A stretch of 64,000 nucleotides of DNA from Nocardioides abyssi (GTDB lineage Bacteria > Actinomycetota > Actinomycetes > Propionibacteriales > Nocardioidaceae), in contig NZ_JAUHJR010000006.1 of NCBI RefSeq assembly GCF_030412915.1, positions 62,001-126,000 on the forward strand. The letters are read 5' to 3'. Within the stretch, counting starts at the first letter, position 1; each line of letters opens with the position of its first letter. The translations under genes and the position numbers were made by a program. The notes beneath the pieces are model-generated. The model was not told the DNA's origin, searched no databases, and worked only from the letters and a program-made list of their open reading frames with translations. Shown one piece after another: positions 8,538 through 18,319 of this stretch.

Positions 8538-9968
8538 GTGACCCTGAGGCTCTACGACACCGCGACGCGCGAGGTGCGCGACTTCGTCCCCCTGGAGGAG
8601 GGGAGGGCGGGTGTCTACGTCTGCGGTCTCACGGTGCAGTCCGAGCCCCACGTCGGCCACGTCCGCTCGGGCGTCAACTTCGACGTCCTGCAGCGGTGGC
8701 TGCGCCACTCCGGCTACGAGGTGACGTTCATCCGCAACGTCACCGACATCGACGACAAGATCCTCGCCAAGGCCGAGGCGCAGGGCCGCCCGTGGTACGC
8801 CCACGCCGCGGTGATGAAGCGCGAGCTCGACCGCGCCTACGCCGCGCTCAACGTCGCCCCGCCGACCTACGAGCCCGCCGCCACCGGCCACGTGCCCGAG
8901 ATGGTCGAGCTGATCGAGACGCTCATCGAAAAAGGCCACGCGTACGCCGCCGAGGACGGCTCCGGCGACGTCTACTTCGACGTGCGGTCGTGGCCGGCGT
9001 ACGGCGAGCTGACCTCCCAGCGCATCGACGACATGGAGGCCGCCGAGGACGCCGACCCGCGCGGCAAGCGCGACCCGCGCGACTTCGCCCTGTGGAAGGG
9101 CCGCAAGCCCGCCGAGCCGGCGACCGCGTCCTGGCCGAGCCCGTGGGGCCGCGGCCGCCCGGGGTGGCACATCGAGTGCTCGGCGATGGCCGGCAAGTAC
9201 CTCGGCAGCGCCTTCGACATCCACGGCGGCGGCGTCGACCTCCGCTTCCCCCACCACGAGAACGAGCAGGCCCAGTCGCGCGCGGCCGGGCACCCGTTCG
9301 CGTCGTACTGGCTGCACAACGCCTGGATCACCACCGCCGGCGAGAAGATGAGCAAGTCGCTGGGCAACAGCCTGACGATCCCCTCGGTGCTGGAGCGGTT
9401 CCGCGGGATCGAGCTGCGGTTCTACCTCGTGGCGGCGCACTACCGCTCGCACGTGGAGTTCAGCTTCGAGGCGCTCGAGGAGTCCGCGGCCGGCTTCGGC
9501 CGCATCGAGGGCTTCCTCGACCGCGTCGGCGGCGCCGCCGAGGTCGAGAAGGGCGCGCTGCCGCAGGCCTTCGCCGACGCGATGGACGACGACCTGGGTA
9601 CGCCGGCGGCCGTGGCCGTCCTCTACGACGCCGTGCGTGAGGGCAACCGGCTGCTGCAGGCCGGCGACGCCGCCGCGGCCCGCGAGCAGGCCGGCGCCGT
9701 GCGCACCATGCTCGACGTGCTCGGCCTCGACCCGGCCGACCCGGCCTGGAGCACCGGCTCCCGCGACGCCGGCCGGGCCGACGCACTGACCACCGCCGTG
9801 GACGTCCTCGTCCGCGGCCTGCTCGACCAGCGGGCCGAGGCCCGCGCGGCGAAGGACTTCGCCGCCGCCGACGCCATCCGCGACCGGATCAAGGCCGCGG
9901 GCGTCGAGGTCGAGGACACCCCCGACGGCCCCCGATGGTCGCTCGGCAACACAGGGAGCACCGTCTGA
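8538..9968 (+). CDS. cysS: Cysteinyl-tRNA synthetase
   Basis: Charges tRNA-Cys. 476 residues, class I synthetase. The first zinc cysteine is in YVCGLTV; the HIGH signature is PHVGH, followed by [13 protein letters not shown]; the other zinc ligands are in WHIECSAMA and [14 protein letters not shown] is intact in [10 protein letters not shown]. The C-terminal helical DALR-like domain ends at residue 476. GTG start at 8538 follows TAGACT (8526-8531) by 6 nt. The next gene, rlmB, overlaps by one base of the stop, so both form an operon, as in many actinobacteria. Confidence 0.97.
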   Translation: MTLRLYDTATREVRDFVPLEEGRAGVYVCGLTVQSEPHVGHVRSGVNFDVLQRWLRHSGYEVTFIRNVTDIDDKILAKAEAQGRPWYAHAAVMKRELDRAYAALNVAPPTYEPAATGHVPEMVELIETLIEKGHAYAAEDGSGDVYFDVRSWPAYGELTSQRIDDMEAAEDADPRGKRDPRDFALWKGRKPAEPATASWPSPWGRGRPGWHIECSAMAGKYLGSAFDIHGGGVDLRFPHHENEQAQSRAAGHPFASYWLHNAWITTAGEKMSKSLGNSLTIPSVLERFRGIELRFYLVAAHYRSHVEFSFEALEESAAGFGRIEGFLDRVGGAAEVEKGALPQAFADAMDDDLGTPAAVAVLYDAVREGNRLLQAGDAAAAREQAGAVRTMLDVLGLDPADPAWSTGSRDAGRADALTTAVDVLVRGLLDQRAEARAAKDFAAADAIRDRIKAAGVEVEDTPDGPRWSLGNTGSTV

Positions 9969-10912
9969 TGCCAGGGAACAGCCAGCGCAAGGGCGCGATC
10001 AGCAAGGGCGGCAAGGGACCCACCGTCGGCTCCGGCGGTCGCGTCAAGCGCGGCCTCGAGGGCAGGGGCCCCACGCCGAAGGCCAAGGACCGCCCTTACC
10101 ACAAGGCCTACAAGGAGGCGCAGCGCTCCGAGCGCCGCGCCGCCCCCGCGCGCCCGCGCAAGAAGAAGGGCAGCGACATCGAGTGGATCGCCGGCCGCAA
10201 CGCGGTCGTCGAGGCGTTGCGCGAGGGCGTGCCGATCACGGCCGTCCACGTCGCCGAGGGCGCCGAGCGCGACGGCCGGCTGCGCGAGGCGTTCCGCCTG
10301 GCCTCGGAGAAGGGCATCGGCCTGCTCGAGGTCCCGCGCAACGAGCTGGACCGGATCACGAGCGGCGCGGTCCACCAGGGCCTGGTGGCCAAGATCCCGG
10401 CGTACGAGTACGCCCACCCCGACGACCTGCTCGACGCCGCCGACGCGGCGAACGAGAAGCCGCTCATCGTGGTGCTCGACCAGATCACCGACCCGCGCAA
10501 CCTCGGCGCGATCGTCCGCTCCGCCGCCGGCTTCGGCGCGCACGGCGTGGTCATCCCCGAGCGCCGCGCGGCCGGCATGACCGCCGCCGCGTGGAAGACC
10601 AGCGCCGGCGCCGCCGCCCGCATCCCGGTCGCGCAGACCGTCAACCTGGTCCGCCAGCTCAAGGCCTACCAGGACGCGGGCTGCATGGTCATCGGCCTGG
10701 CCGCCGACGGTGACGTCTCCCTGCCCGACCTCGACCTCGCCGACGGCCCGCTGGTCGTCGTGGTGGGCGCCGAGGGCGGCGGGCTCTCCCGCCTGGTAGC
10801 GGAGACGTGCGACCAGCTGGTCTCGATCCCGATGGCCAACACCCTGGAGTCGCTCAACGCCGGGGTCGCGGCCTCGGTCACCCTCTACGCGGTCGCGCAG
10901 GCGCGCGCCTGA
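9968..10912 (+). CDS. rlmB: 23S rRNA 2'-O-methyltransferase RlmB (TrmH/SpoU family)
   Basis: Methylates a 23S rRNA guanosine (G2251 in E. coli numbering). 314 residues: a basic, low-complexity N-terminal tail (about 1-75, many Lys and Arg) typical of actinobacterial members, a substrate-binding domain starting IEWIAGRNAVVEAL, and the SpoU knot domain with DPRNLGAIVRSAAGFGAHGV, GAEGGGLSRLV and IPMANTLESLNAGVAASVTLYA. The ATG at 9968 shares its A with the cysS stop. The target site is inferred from the family. Confidence 0.93.
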   Translation: MPGNSQRKGAISKGGKGPTVGSGGRVKRGLEGRGPTPKAKDRPYHKAYKEAQRSERRAAPARPRKKKGSDIEWIAGRNAVVEALREGVPITAVHVAEGAERDGRLREAFRLASEKGIGLLEVPRNELDRITSGAVHQGLVAKIPAYEYAHPDDLLDAADAANEKPLIVVLDQITDPRNLGAIVRSAAGFGAHGVVIPERRAAGMTAAAWKTSAGAAARIPVAQTVNLVRQLKAYQDAGCMVIGLAADGDVSLPDLDLADGPLVVVVGAEGGGLSRLVAETCDQLVSIPMANTLESLNAGVAASVTLYAVAQARA

Positions 10913-10923
10913 GGCTGCCCCGG

Positions 10924-12495
10924 GTGCGCCGTCCCTCGCGCCGCCACGTCCTCACCAGCACCGTCGCGGTGGTGGTGTGGGCCGTGCTCACCGTCGTGGT
11001 GGGCGTCGCACTCTTCCTCGCCGACTCCCGCACCGTCTCGCTGGCCAGCCACGACACCGTCCTGCGGCCCACGCTCGACGGCTCGGTCGTGGTGCGGACC
11101 GGCCCGGTGCTGCCCGACCTGCGGCTGGACTCCGGCTCGCGCATCGGCGTCGACGTGCGGCTGGGCAAGACCGAGGCGGAGACCACCGACGAGCTGGTCC
11201 AGCGCTACGCCTACATCGCCAGCCAGCCCGAGGGCCCGCGCGTGCGCGTCGCCGGCGTCCTGGGCTCGATGGCCCGTGACGCCGCGCTGCGCGGGGGCGC
11301 GATCGCGCTCGTCCCGCTGCTGGTGTGGGCGGCTGTCGGGCGCCAGCGCCGCCGCGACCTGCTGCGCGCCGGCCGGTCCTGGCGCGGCGCCGTCGTGGTG
11401 CTCGTCGTCGCCGGACTCGTGGTCGTCCTGCTCGAGCCGTGGGGCGAGGACGACGAGCCGGTCGACGCCGCCCGCGACTGGGTGCCGATCGGCGAGTGGC
11501 TCGGCGGGTCGGTGCCGCTCCCGGTCGAGATCGAGGACATCGAGGTCCGCGGCGACGTCACCACCACCCAGACCAAGCGCCTCGTGCAGAGCGCGGTCGA
11601 CACCTACACCAAGAGCAAGGAGTGGTACGCCGCCGCGGCCGAGGACGCCGCCGACCTCGAGCTCCGGCAGCCCGCCGAGGACGAGACCGTCGTCCTGCTC
11701 GTCTCCGACCGCCACGACAACGTCGGCATGGACGAGGTCGCCCGCGCGGTCGGCGACGCCGGCGGGGCGACCGCGGTCTTCGACGCCGGCGACGACACCT
11801 CCACCGGCAAGCCGTGGGAGGCGTTCTCGCTCGACTCGGTGACCGCCGCCTTCGAGGACCTCGACCGCTACGGCGTCGCCGGCAACCACGACAACGGCAC
11901 CTTCGTCCGCGACTACCTCTCCGACCGCGGCTGGACGATGCTCGACAGCACCGAGGGCGAGGTCGTCGACGGCCCCGGCGGCGCCCCGCTCATGGGCATC
12001 GACGACCCCCGCTCCAGCGGGCTCGGCAGCTGGCGCGACGAGAGCGGGCTGTCCTTCACCGAGGTCGGCGACCGCCTCGCCGACGTCGTCTGCGACGCCG
12101 AGGACCGGGTCGCCACCGTGCTCGTCCACGACGCCAACCTCGGCCGCGAGCTCCTCGACCGCGGCTGCGCCGACCTCGTCGTCGGCGGCCACCTCCACGT
12201 CGCCAGCGGGCCCGAGCAGGTGGTCGGCGAGAACGGCGAGGTCGGCTACCGCTTCACCACCGGCACGACCGGCGGGGCGGCGTACGCCATCGCGATCGGC
12301 TCGAAGATCCGCCGCACCGCCTCGGTCACCCTCATCACCTACCGCGCCGGCCGGCCGGTGGGCCTGCAGGAGGTCGACCTGCAGACCAACCGCGTCTTCG
12401 AGGTGGGGGAGTACGTCGAGCTCACCTACGCCGACGAGGACCGGGTCGAGGCGTCGCGGGTCGACCGAGTGCAGGGGTCACCGGTTAACCGGTGA
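10924..12495 (+). CDS. Membrane-anchored metallophosphoesterase
   Basis: 523 residues. One N-terminal membrane helix (about residues 8-30), an external segment, then two more helices around 115-165. The C-terminal calcineurin-like domain carries the expected metal-binding sequence: [10 protein letters not shown] (D-x-H), [10 protein letters not shown] (GDD), [13 protein letters not shown] and [11 protein letters not shown]. It probably hydrolyses a phosphoester outside the membrane; the substrate is unknown. It starts at GTG 10924, 11 nt after rlmB, and may be the third gene of the cysS operon. The last residues and the TGA stop at 12493-12495 are encoded inside the 20-bp palindrome of repeat copy A, so the protein ends SPVNR. 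Confidence 0.85.
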   Translation: MRRPSRRHVLTSTVAVVVWAVLTVVVGVALFLADSRTVSLASHDTVLRPTLDGSVVVRTGPVLPDLRLDSGSRIGVDVRLGKTEAETTDELVQRYAYIASQPEGPRVRVAGVLGSMARDAALRGGAIALVPLLVWAAVGRQRRRDLLRAGRSWRGAVVVLVVAGLVVVLLEPWGEDDEPVDAARDWVPIGEWLGGSVPLPVEIEDIEVRGDVTTTQTKRLVQSAVDTYTKSKEWYAAAAEDAADLELRQPAEDETVVLLVSDRHDNVGMDEVARAVGDAGGATAVFDAGDDTSTGKPWEAFSLDSVTAAFEDLDRYGVAGNHDNGTFVRDYLSDRGWTMLDSTEGEVVDGPGGAPLMGIDDPRSSGLGSWRDESGLSFTEVGDRLADVVCDAEDRVATVLVHDANLGRELLDRGCADLVVGGHLHVASGPEQVVGENGEVGYRFTTGTTGGAAYAIAIGSKIRRTASVTLITYRAGRPVGLQEVDLQTNRVFEVGEYVELTYADEDRVEASRVDRVQGSPVNR

Positions 12496-12553
12496 CTCCC
12501 GCACATATCGGAGCAGATCTGCCCCGATATGTGCAGGACTGCCCCGATATGTC
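12477..12553. repeat. Double-palindrome intergenic repeat, copy A
   Basis: A 20-bp perfect palindrome (GTCACCGGTTAACCGGTGAC, 12477-12496) is followed after 4 nt by a 34-bp palindrome (12501-12534, one mismatch, core AGATCT), then a half-site (12539-12553) repeating CTGCCCCGATATGTC. Same design as copies B (24401-24461) and C (47146-47222), in opposite orientation. Lies between convergent genes and overlaps the metallophosphoesterase stop codon. Likely a bidirectional terminator or a mobile palindromic repeat. Confidence 0.9.
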
Positions 12554-12605
12554 GCGGGGCAGAGGCCCGGAGCGGCCCCGTGCTCGACCAGCAGGAGCAC
12601 CCGGC

Positions 12606-13835
12606 TCAGTAGTAGTCGCGCACGTGCACCGGCCGCCCGCCGAGCAACAGGTCGAGCACGCCGTCGTCGTCGGTGCGCCCGGACAGGTGGCCGGCGAGCC
12701 GCAGGTTGGCGGAGTCCTGGGTGCCGGCGTAGGCGAGCGCCAGCCCCTGTGGGGTGTACGCCGCCGCGTCGGCCGGCACGTCGGCGGCCGTGCAGGTGCT
12801 GACCGGGTGGCCCCCGGCGTCGTCCGTGCGCAGCAGGTAGCCGCCGTCCATCGTGCCGAGAGGGTCGCCCGCGACCCGGAACGGCACCTCCCACGACCCC
12901 GGCGCGAGCCGCAGGCCGGTCAGCGCGCGGGCCGGGTCGTGGACGCGCAGCATGTAGGGCCGGTGGACCACGCGCCGCCACGGATAGCCCGGCAGCACCA
13001 GCCGCGCCGCGTCGGCGCCCGAGGTGGTCACCCGCACGGTGGGGGCGACGGTGGCGAACGAGCCGATGACCCGCCACAGCGCCCGGTGCGCGTCCCCGGT
13101 CAGCCCGACGAGGTCGCGGACCGTGATCCGGGCGTCCTCCTCGTAGCCGGTCCCGCGGTCCCACGCCACGAAGCCGGTCACCCTGCCGTCGGCGGCCTCG
13201 GCGACGGTGATCCCGCTGACCGCGGCCAGCAGCTCCTCGTCGGTGGCGGCGAAGAGCGGCCCGCGGCGGGTGAGCGGGCCGTTCTGGGCGGCGGCCCACG
13301 CGTCGTACACCGCCCGGACGGCGGGGACGTCGGCCACCGTCGCGCGCCGCACGGTCGTCCCGTCGGTCGGCGGCCGGACCGCGGCGAGGTCGGCGGTGAG
13401 CAGGTCGACCTCGTCGAGCGCGGTCACGACCTCGTAGCCGAGCCGGCGGTAGATGCCCGGCGCGGTCGGGTAGAGGCCGCTGAGCGGCTCGCCGCGTTCG
13501 GCGCCCTCGGCGAGTACTGCTGCCAGCAGCCCGGCGAGCAGGCCGCTGCCGCGGTGCTCGGCGGCGACCGCGACGTTGTCGATGCCGCAGGTCGGCACCT
13601 GCGTCCCGTGGAACCACGACGCCATCTCGACGCCGCCCACCCGCGCGACGAGCCGGCCGTCCTCGAAGACGCCCCACGGCCGGTGGTAGGGCCGGGGCCA
13701 CGGGCCCGGCGGCGGGGGAGGCGACCCGGGCGGGAGGTGGCCGAAGGCCTCGGTGCCCAGCGCCGCCCACTGGTCGCGGTCCTCCGCGGTCGCGCGCCGG
13801 GTGACGCGTCCCGCACCGTTCGCCGTGCTCGTCAT
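12606..13835 (-). CDS. Eis-family GNAT N-acetyltransferase
   Basis: 409 residues, the length of Eis (enhanced intracellular survival) acetyltransferases. An N-terminal GNAT domain holds the acetyl-CoA loop [20 protein letters not shown] (Q/RxxGxG/A type, near residue 85); a second GNAT-like domain follows and a sterol-carrier-like C-terminal domain ends in HVRDYY, whose terminal carboxylate acts as the general base in known Eis enzymes. Mycobacterial Eis acetylates aminoglycosides and lysines; the substrate here is unknown. ATG at 13835 is preceded at 7 nt by TAGGTT (complement of 13843-13848). Divergent from the acyl-CoA dehydrogenase, with both promoters in a 42-nt gap. Confidence 0.88.
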   Translation of the reverse strand: MTSTANGAGRVTRRATAEDRDQWAALGTEAFGHLPPGSPPPPPGPWPRPYHRPWGVFEDGRLVARVGGVEMASWFHGTQVPTCGIDNVAVAAEHRGSGLLAGLLAAVLAEGAERGEPLSGLYPTAPGIYRRLGYEVVTALDEVDLLTADLAAVRPPTDGTTVRRATVADVPAVRAVYDAWAAAQNGPLTRRGPLFAATDEELLAAVSGITVAEAADGRVTGFVAWDRGTGYEEDARITVRDLVGLTGDAHRALWRVIGSFATVAPTVRVTTSGADAARLVLPGYPWRRVVHRPYMLRVHDPARALTGLRLAPGSWEVPFRVAGDPLGTMDGGYLLRTDDAGGHPVSTCTAADVPADAAAYTPQGLALAYAGTQDSANLRLAGHLSGRTDDDGVLDLLLGGRPVHVRDYY

Positions 13836-13877
13836 GCCCCGGAACCTACGACGTCGCCGCCGACCTACGCTGGGTGC

Positions 13878-15038
13878 ATGGCGACCAACGTGGAGCGGCT
13901 CCTGCCCGGCGAGGACGCGGAGGCGCTGCTCGACCTCGCGCACGCGATCGCGACCGAGAAGCTCGCGCCCCAGGTGGCCGAGATGGAGGAGCGGGCCGAG
14001 TTCCCCGCCGAGGCCTACGGGCTGCTCGGGCGGGCGGGCCTGCTGAGCCTGCCGTTCGAGGAGGCCTACGGCGGCGGTGCGCAGCCCTACGAGGTCTACC
14101 TGCAGGTCATCGAGGAGATCGCGACCGCCTGGCCGAGCGTCGGCGTCGGCGCGTCGGTCCACTCCCTGACCGCCACCGTGCTGGCCGCCAACGCCACCGA
14201 GGAGCAGCGCGCACACTGGCTGCCGCAGATGCTCTCCGGCGACTGGCTCGGCGCCTACGCGCTCTCCGAGCCGCAGGCCGGCTCCGACGTCAGCGCGATC
14301 CGGACGCGCGCGGTGCTCGAGGGCTCGCCGGAGGACGGGGAGTACGTCGTCACCGGCACCAAGCAGTGGATCAGCAACGGCTCCCACGCGGACTACTACA
14401 TCCTCTTCGCCCGCACCGGGGACGACCCGAAGCGCGGGCTGTCGGCCTTCGTGCTGCCCGGCGACACCGCGGGGGTCTCCTTCGGCGCCCCGGAGAAGAA
14501 GCTCGGCCTGCACTGCGACGTCACCACCCAGGTGATCCTCGACGGCGCGCGGATCCCCGCCGCCCACCGGATCGGCGCCGAGGGGGCCGGCATGCGGGTC
14601 GCGCTCTCCGCCCTCGACGCCGGCCGGCTCGGCATCGCCGCGGTCGCCACCGGCATCGCCCAGGCCGCGCTCGGCCACGCGGTCGCCTACGCCCGCGAGC
14701 GCCAGCAGTTCGGCCGGGCCATCGGGGAGTTCCAGGGGCTGCAGTTCCTGCTCGCCGACATGGGCGCCGAGGTGGAGCGGGCGCGGGCGACGTACCTCCA
14801 CGCCGCCCGGCTCAAGGACGCCGGTCGCCCCTTCTCCCGCCAGGCCAGCATCGCCAAGCTCACCGCCAGCGACGCCGCCATGCGGGTGGCCACCGACGCC
14901 GTCCAGGTGCTCGGCGGCAACGGCTACACCCGCGACTACCCCGTCGAGCGGCTCTTCCGCGACGCCAAGATCACCCAGATCTTCGAGGGCACCAACCAGA
15001 TCCAGCGGATGGTCATCGGGCGCGACCTGTTGCGCTAG
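13878..15038 (+). CDS. Acyl-CoA dehydrogenase
   Basis: 386-residue flavoenzyme catalysing alpha,beta-dehydrogenation of acyl-CoA. Signatures: [17 protein letters not shown] and [12 protein letters not shown] for FAD/substrate binding, [15 protein letters not shown], and the C-terminal [38 protein letters not shown] block. The catalytic glutamate is expected in the QIFEGTN segment, as in short/medium-chain enzymes. ATG at 13878 follows TACGCT (13866-13871) by 6 nt, giving a leaderless message. It stands 61 nt before a KstR-like box that precedes the ABC operon. Chain-length specificity cannot be read. Confidence 0.93.
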   Translation: MATNVERLLPGEDAEALLDLAHAIATEKLAPQVAEMEERAEFPAEAYGLLGRAGLLSLPFEEAYGGGAQPYEVYLQVIEEIATAWPSVGVGASVHSLTATVLAANATEEQRAHWLPQMLSGDWLGAYALSEPQAGSDVSAIRTRAVLEGSPEDGEYVVTGTKQWISNGSHADYYILFARTGDDPKRGLSAFVLPGDTAGVSFGAPEKKLGLHCDVTTQVILDGARIPAAHRIGAEGAGMRVALSALDAGRLGIAAVATGIAQAALGHAVAYARERQQFGRAIGEFQGLQFLLADMGAEVERARATYLHAARLKDAGRPFSRQASIAKLTASDAAMRVATDAVQVLGGNGYTRDYPVERLFRDAKITQIFEGTNQIQRMVIGRDLLR

Positions 15039-15063
15039 CGCGCGACCCTGCACGAGACAAACC

Positions 15064-15079
15064 TGTGGGCGCCGTCACC
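15064..15079. promoter_or_regulatory. CRP/GlxR-like site before the first lipoprotein gene
   Basis: TGTGGGCGCCGTCACC is TGTGA-N6-TCACA with two mismatches, one per half. The related and better site at 16719-16734 precedes the paralogous gene. Weak on its own; the pairing of both with substrate-binding genes raises its value. Confidence 0.35.
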
Positions 15080-15099
15080 TTTCGAGAAGGGCCTCGTTA

Positions 15100-15123
15100 G
15101 GAACTAGTACCTGTTCTAGTTCC
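15100..15123. promoter_or_regulatory. KstR-like operator before the ABC operon
   Basis: A 24-bp element with perfect 8-bp arms (GGAACTAG 15100-15107, CTAGTTCC 15116-15123). The 14-nt core TAGTACCTGTTCTA (15105-15118) fits the mycobacterial KstR consensus TNNAACNNGTTNNA with one mismatch. It lies 10 nt before the GTG of the lipoprotein gene and abuts the ribosome site CAGGAGGA, so a bound repressor would block transcription start. Sister sites are at 27691 and 30090. Confidence 0.65.
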
Positions 15124-15133
15124 AGGAGGATCC

Positions 15134-16642
15134 GTGCCCACCCTTCGCCGTACCCGAGCACGACGTCGAGCCGGAGCGGTCGCCCTCGGCACCCTGGCCG
15201 GCGCGCTCACCCTCTCCCTCGCCGCGTGCGGCTCCCAGCTCGACCCGAACCAGGTCGTCGGGGCCGGCGGCACGGCGGCAGGCGTCCAGGGCGGAGCCGT
15301 CGCGGGCGGCGAGGTGCCGGGCGCAGGGACCGGTGGTGACCTCGGCGCGGGCGGTGACCTCGGCACGAGCAGCGGCACGGGTGGCTCGACCGGCGGGACC
15401 ACCGGCGGCACGGGCGCGACCGGGTCCGGCGGCACGTCCGCCGGCGGTGGCGGCGACGCCCCGCAGCCCGGTGGGGAGAACGCCGCGGACGGCGGCACCA
15501 AGGCCGGCTCGTGCGACGGGTTCAAGGACCAGGTCGGCGTCACCAGCAAGACGATCACGATCGGCAACGCCTCCGACATCTCCGGCCCGGTGCCGGGCAT
15601 CTTCGAGTCCAGCCAGGACGCGGTGAAGGCGTACGTCGCCTACTTCAACGCCTCGACCGACATCTGTGGGCGCAAGCTCTCGCTCAAGACCTACGACAGC
15701 CGCACCGACGCCGCCGCCGACCAGCAGGCGTACGCCGACGGCTGTGAGAACGTCTTCGCGATGATCGGGTCGATGTCGGCCTTCGACTCCGGCGGCGCGG
15801 CCGCGGCCGAGGGCTGCGGGCTCCCCGACATCCGCTCGGCGATGGTCACCGGTGACCGCGCGAGCTGCGGGACCTGCTTCGGCGCCCAGTCGACGGTGGC
15901 CAACCAGTTCCAGAACGCGGTGCCGGACTACGTGAAGAAGAACTTCCCCGACGCGGCCGGCAAGGCCGCGATGCTCTACATCAACGCCGGCGCGGCCGCG
16001 GAGAACGGCAAGCTCCAGGCCGCCGCGATGACCAAGCGCGGCATGAAGTTCTCCATGGTCCAGGCGATCGACATCGCGGAGTTCAACTACGCGCCCTACG
16101 TCCAGCAGATGAAGGACAAGGGCGTGAAGTACGTTCAGATGATCGCCCAGCCGCCGCAGTTCGTGCGGCTCGCGGACGCGATGCAGCAGCAGGGCTTCAA
16201 GCCCGACGTGTTCATGATCGACCCCTCGGCGTACAGCTTGGAGTACATCGAGAGCGGCGGCTCGGCCGTCGACGGCACCACGGTGTTCACCAACTTCGTG
16301 CCGTTCGCCGAGGCCAGCAGCAACAAGGAGATGCAGACCTACGTCAGCTGGCTCAACCAGGTCCGCCCGGGTGCGGAGCCGACGTTCTTCGGCGTCTTCT
16401 CCTGGTCCGCAGCGCGGTTGTTCGTCGAGCGCGCGGTCGCGCTCGGCGGCAAGCTCAGCCGCGAGAGCCTGGTCGCCGACCTCGGCAAGGTGTCGGACTG
16501 GACGGCCAACGGCATGCACTCCCCGCAGTACCCGGGACCGCGCCGCACCGGCGACTGCTGGCGCTTCCTCAAGCTCGACGGCACCTCCTGGGTCCCGACC
16601 GGCGGCAACAAGTACACCTGCGCCGGCCTGACGACGGCCTGA
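15134..16642 (+). CDS. ABC transporter substrate-binding lipoprotein (branched-chain amino-acid/LivK type), first paralogue
   Basis: 502 residues. N-terminal signal with lipobox LSLAACGS (Cys near residue 33), then about 85 residues of Gly/Ser/Thr-rich linker, then a periplasmic-binding type 1 domain beginning GVTSKTITIGNASDISGPVPGIFESSQ. The domain keeps the Leu/Ile/Val-binding protein layout: NVFAMIGSMSAFDSGGAA and FNYAPYVQQMKDKG. GTG 15134 has a strong ribosome site (AGGAGGA, 15124-15130) and sits right after a KstR-like operator. Substrate need not be an amino acid; the linker length suggests display across a thick wall. Confidence 0.88.
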   Translation: MPTLRRTRARRRAGAVALGTLAGALTLSLAACGSQLDPNQVVGAGGTAAGVQGGAVAGGEVPGAGTGGDLGAGGDLGTSSGTGGSTGGTTGGTGATGSGGTSAGGGGDAPQPGGENAADGGTKAGSCDGFKDQVGVTSKTITIGNASDISGPVPGIFESSQDAVKAYVAYFNASTDICGRKLSLKTYDSRTDAAADQQAYADGCENVFAMIGSMSAFDSGGAAAAEGCGLPDIRSAMVTGDRASCGTCFGAQSTVANQFQNAVPDYVKKNFPDAAGKAAMLYINAGAAAENGKLQAAAMTKRGMKFSMVQAIDIAEFNYAPYVQQMKDKGVKYVQMIAQPPQFVRLADAMQQQGFKPDVFMIDPSAYSLEYIESGGSAVDGTTVFTNFVPFAEASSNKEMQTYVSWLNQVRPGAEPTFFGVFSWSAARLFVERAVALGGKLSRESLVADLGKVSDWTANGMHSPQYPGPRRTGDCWRFLKLDGTSWVPTGGNKYTCAGLTTA

Positions 16643-16718
16643 GCGGCCGGTGCGGGTCGTGACCGGAGGAGCGAGGCGGGTGGGCCGGCCGGGCTGGTCC
16701 ATACCCGCGCACCGACCC

Positions 16719-16734
16719 TGTGATCGGCGTCACC
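16719..16734. promoter_or_regulatory. CRP/GlxR-like site before the second lipoprotein gene
   Basis: TGTGATCGGCGTCACC matches TGTGA-N6-TCACA at nine of ten fixed positions and lies 50 nt before the ATG at 16784. This would let the second binding protein respond to cAMP independently of the first promoter. Confidence 0.5.
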
Positions 16735-16783
16735 CAGCCGGGCGTCCCTCGTTCAACCGGTACGTCACCCCGCGGAGGAACCC

Positions 16784-18316
16784 ATGACCCAGCAGCGCAC
16801 CCGGCCCCGGGCCGTCCGCGCGCGCCGCGTCGCGGTGCTGGTGGCGGTCGCCCTGACCGCCGCCTCGCTCGCGGCGTGCGGGTCGCGGATGGACCCCGGC
16901 ACGGTCGTCGGCCTCAGCGCCGGCACCGGGGTGGGCGACCAGGGCCTGGTCGGGGTCGAGGACGGCGCGGTCGCCGGCGGGGCGCCCGGCGCGGCCGACG
17001 ACCCGGGCACCACGAGCGGCCTGCCCGGCACGGACACCGGCAGCGGCACCGACGCCGGCCCGAGCGGCAGCGGCGGGTCCGGCAGCGGCAGCACCGGCGG
17101 CGGCCCGGGCGCCCCCCAGGCGGGTGCCCAGGGCGGCGGCGCCAACGCCGCGGACGGCGGCGTGAAGGCCGGCTCCTGCGACGGGTTCAAGAACACCACC
17201 GGCATCACCGACGACACGATCACCATCGCGAACGCCTCCGACATCTCCGGCCCGGTGCCGGGCATCTTCGAGTCCGCCCAGCAGGCGACCCAGGCGTACG
17301 CGGCGTACGCCAACGCCAGCGGCGACATCTGCGGCCGGTCGCTGAAGGTCCTCGAGCTCGACAGCCGCGCCGACGCCGGCGCCGACCAGCAGGCCTACAC
17401 CCGCGCGTGCGACGAGGCCTTCGCGGCCGTCGGCTCGATGTCGGCCTTCGACTCCGGCGGCGCCGCGACCGCCCAGCAGTGCGGGCTGCCCGACGTGCGC
17501 TCCTACTCCGTCAACGGTGACCGCACCCGCTGCACGACCTGCTTCGCGGCGTACGCCGTCCAGCCCGACCTGGTGCCGAACGCGATGCCGCAGTACTGGG
17601 CCAAGAAGGCGCCGGCGGCCGTGAAGTCGGTTGCGATGTTCTACGTCAACGCCGGCGCCGCGCCCGCCAACGCCGAGAACTTCCGCGCCGCGTGGGAGAA
17701 GAACGGCTGGGACGTGAAGGTCTTCGAGGCCATCGACACCGCCGAGTTCAACTACGCGCCCTACGTCCAGCAGGCCAAGGACGCCGGCGCCCGGCTGGTC
17801 AACTACACCGGCCCCTACCAGTTCACGATCCGGCTGCAGCAGGCCATGCGGCAGCAGGGCTTCCGGCCCGAGATCTTCCTGCAGGACGCCACCGTCTACG
17901 ACCAGCGGTACGTCGACGAGGCCGGCGAGACCGGTGACGGCACCTACGTCTACGCGCAGACCGCGATGCTCGACGACCTCTCCGTGGCCGAGATGAAGCT
18001 CTACCGCTCCTGGCTCGAACAGGTCGACCCCGGCGCGCAGCCCAACACCTACGGCGTCTTCGCCTGGTCGGCGGCCCGGCTCTTCGTGGAGCAGGCCGTC
18101 GCCCTCGGCGGGAGGCTGACCCGCGCCGCGCTGGTCGAGCGGCTGCGCGGCGTCAAGGACTGGACCGGCAACGGCCTCCACGTCCCGCAGCAGGTCGGTG
18201 CGGAGAGCACCGCGAGCTGCGCCTCGATCATCCAGCTCACCAACGGGACGTGGAAGAAGGTCTCGCCCGGCGAGTACCTCTGCGGCTCGATGACGAAGAC
18301 CGGCCTGGGAGGCTGA
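16784..18316 (+). CDS. ABC transporter substrate-binding lipoprotein, second paralogue
   Basis: 510 residues, clearly a duplicate of the preceding protein: lipobox ASLAACGS, an 80-residue Gly/Ser/Thr/Asp linker, then GITDDTITIANASDISGPVPGIFESAQ and matching blocks along the length (AVGSMSAFDSGGAA, AEFNYAPYVQQAKDAG, YGVFAWSAARLFVEQAVALGG). Its ATG is preceded by GCGGAGGAA. A CRP-like site lies in the 141-nt gap upstream, which is otherwise without features. The two proteins probably feed the same permease with different ligands. Confidence 0.88.
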   Translation: MTQQRTRPRAVRARRVAVLVAVALTAASLAACGSRMDPGTVVGLSAGTGVGDQGLVGVEDGAVAGGAPGAADDPGTTSGLPGTDTGSGTDAGPSGSGGSGSGSTGGGPGAPQAGAQGGGANAADGGVKAGSCDGFKNTTGITDDTITIANASDISGPVPGIFESAQQATQAYAAYANASGDICGRSLKVLELDSRADAGADQQAYTRACDEAFAAVGSMSAFDSGGAATAQQCGLPDVRSYSVNGDRTRCTTCFAAYAVQPDLVPNAMPQYWAKKAPAAVKSVAMFYVNAGAAPANAENFRAAWEKNGWDVKVFEAIDTAEFNYAPYVQQAKDAGARLVNYTGPYQFTIRLQQAMRQQGFRPEIFLQDATVYDQRYVDEAGETGDGTYVYAQTAMLDDLSVAEMKLYRSWLEQVDPGAQPNTYGVFAWSAARLFVEQAVALGGRLTRAALVERLRGVKDWTGNGLHVPQQVGAESTASCASIIQLTNGTWKKVSPGEYLCGSMTKTGLGG

Positions 18317-18319
18317 CCG

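Noticed and set aside
15134-18316. The two tandem lipoproteins as a frame-shifted single gene
   Set aside because: Each has its own start, ribosome site, lipobox, complete domain and stop; they are a duplication.
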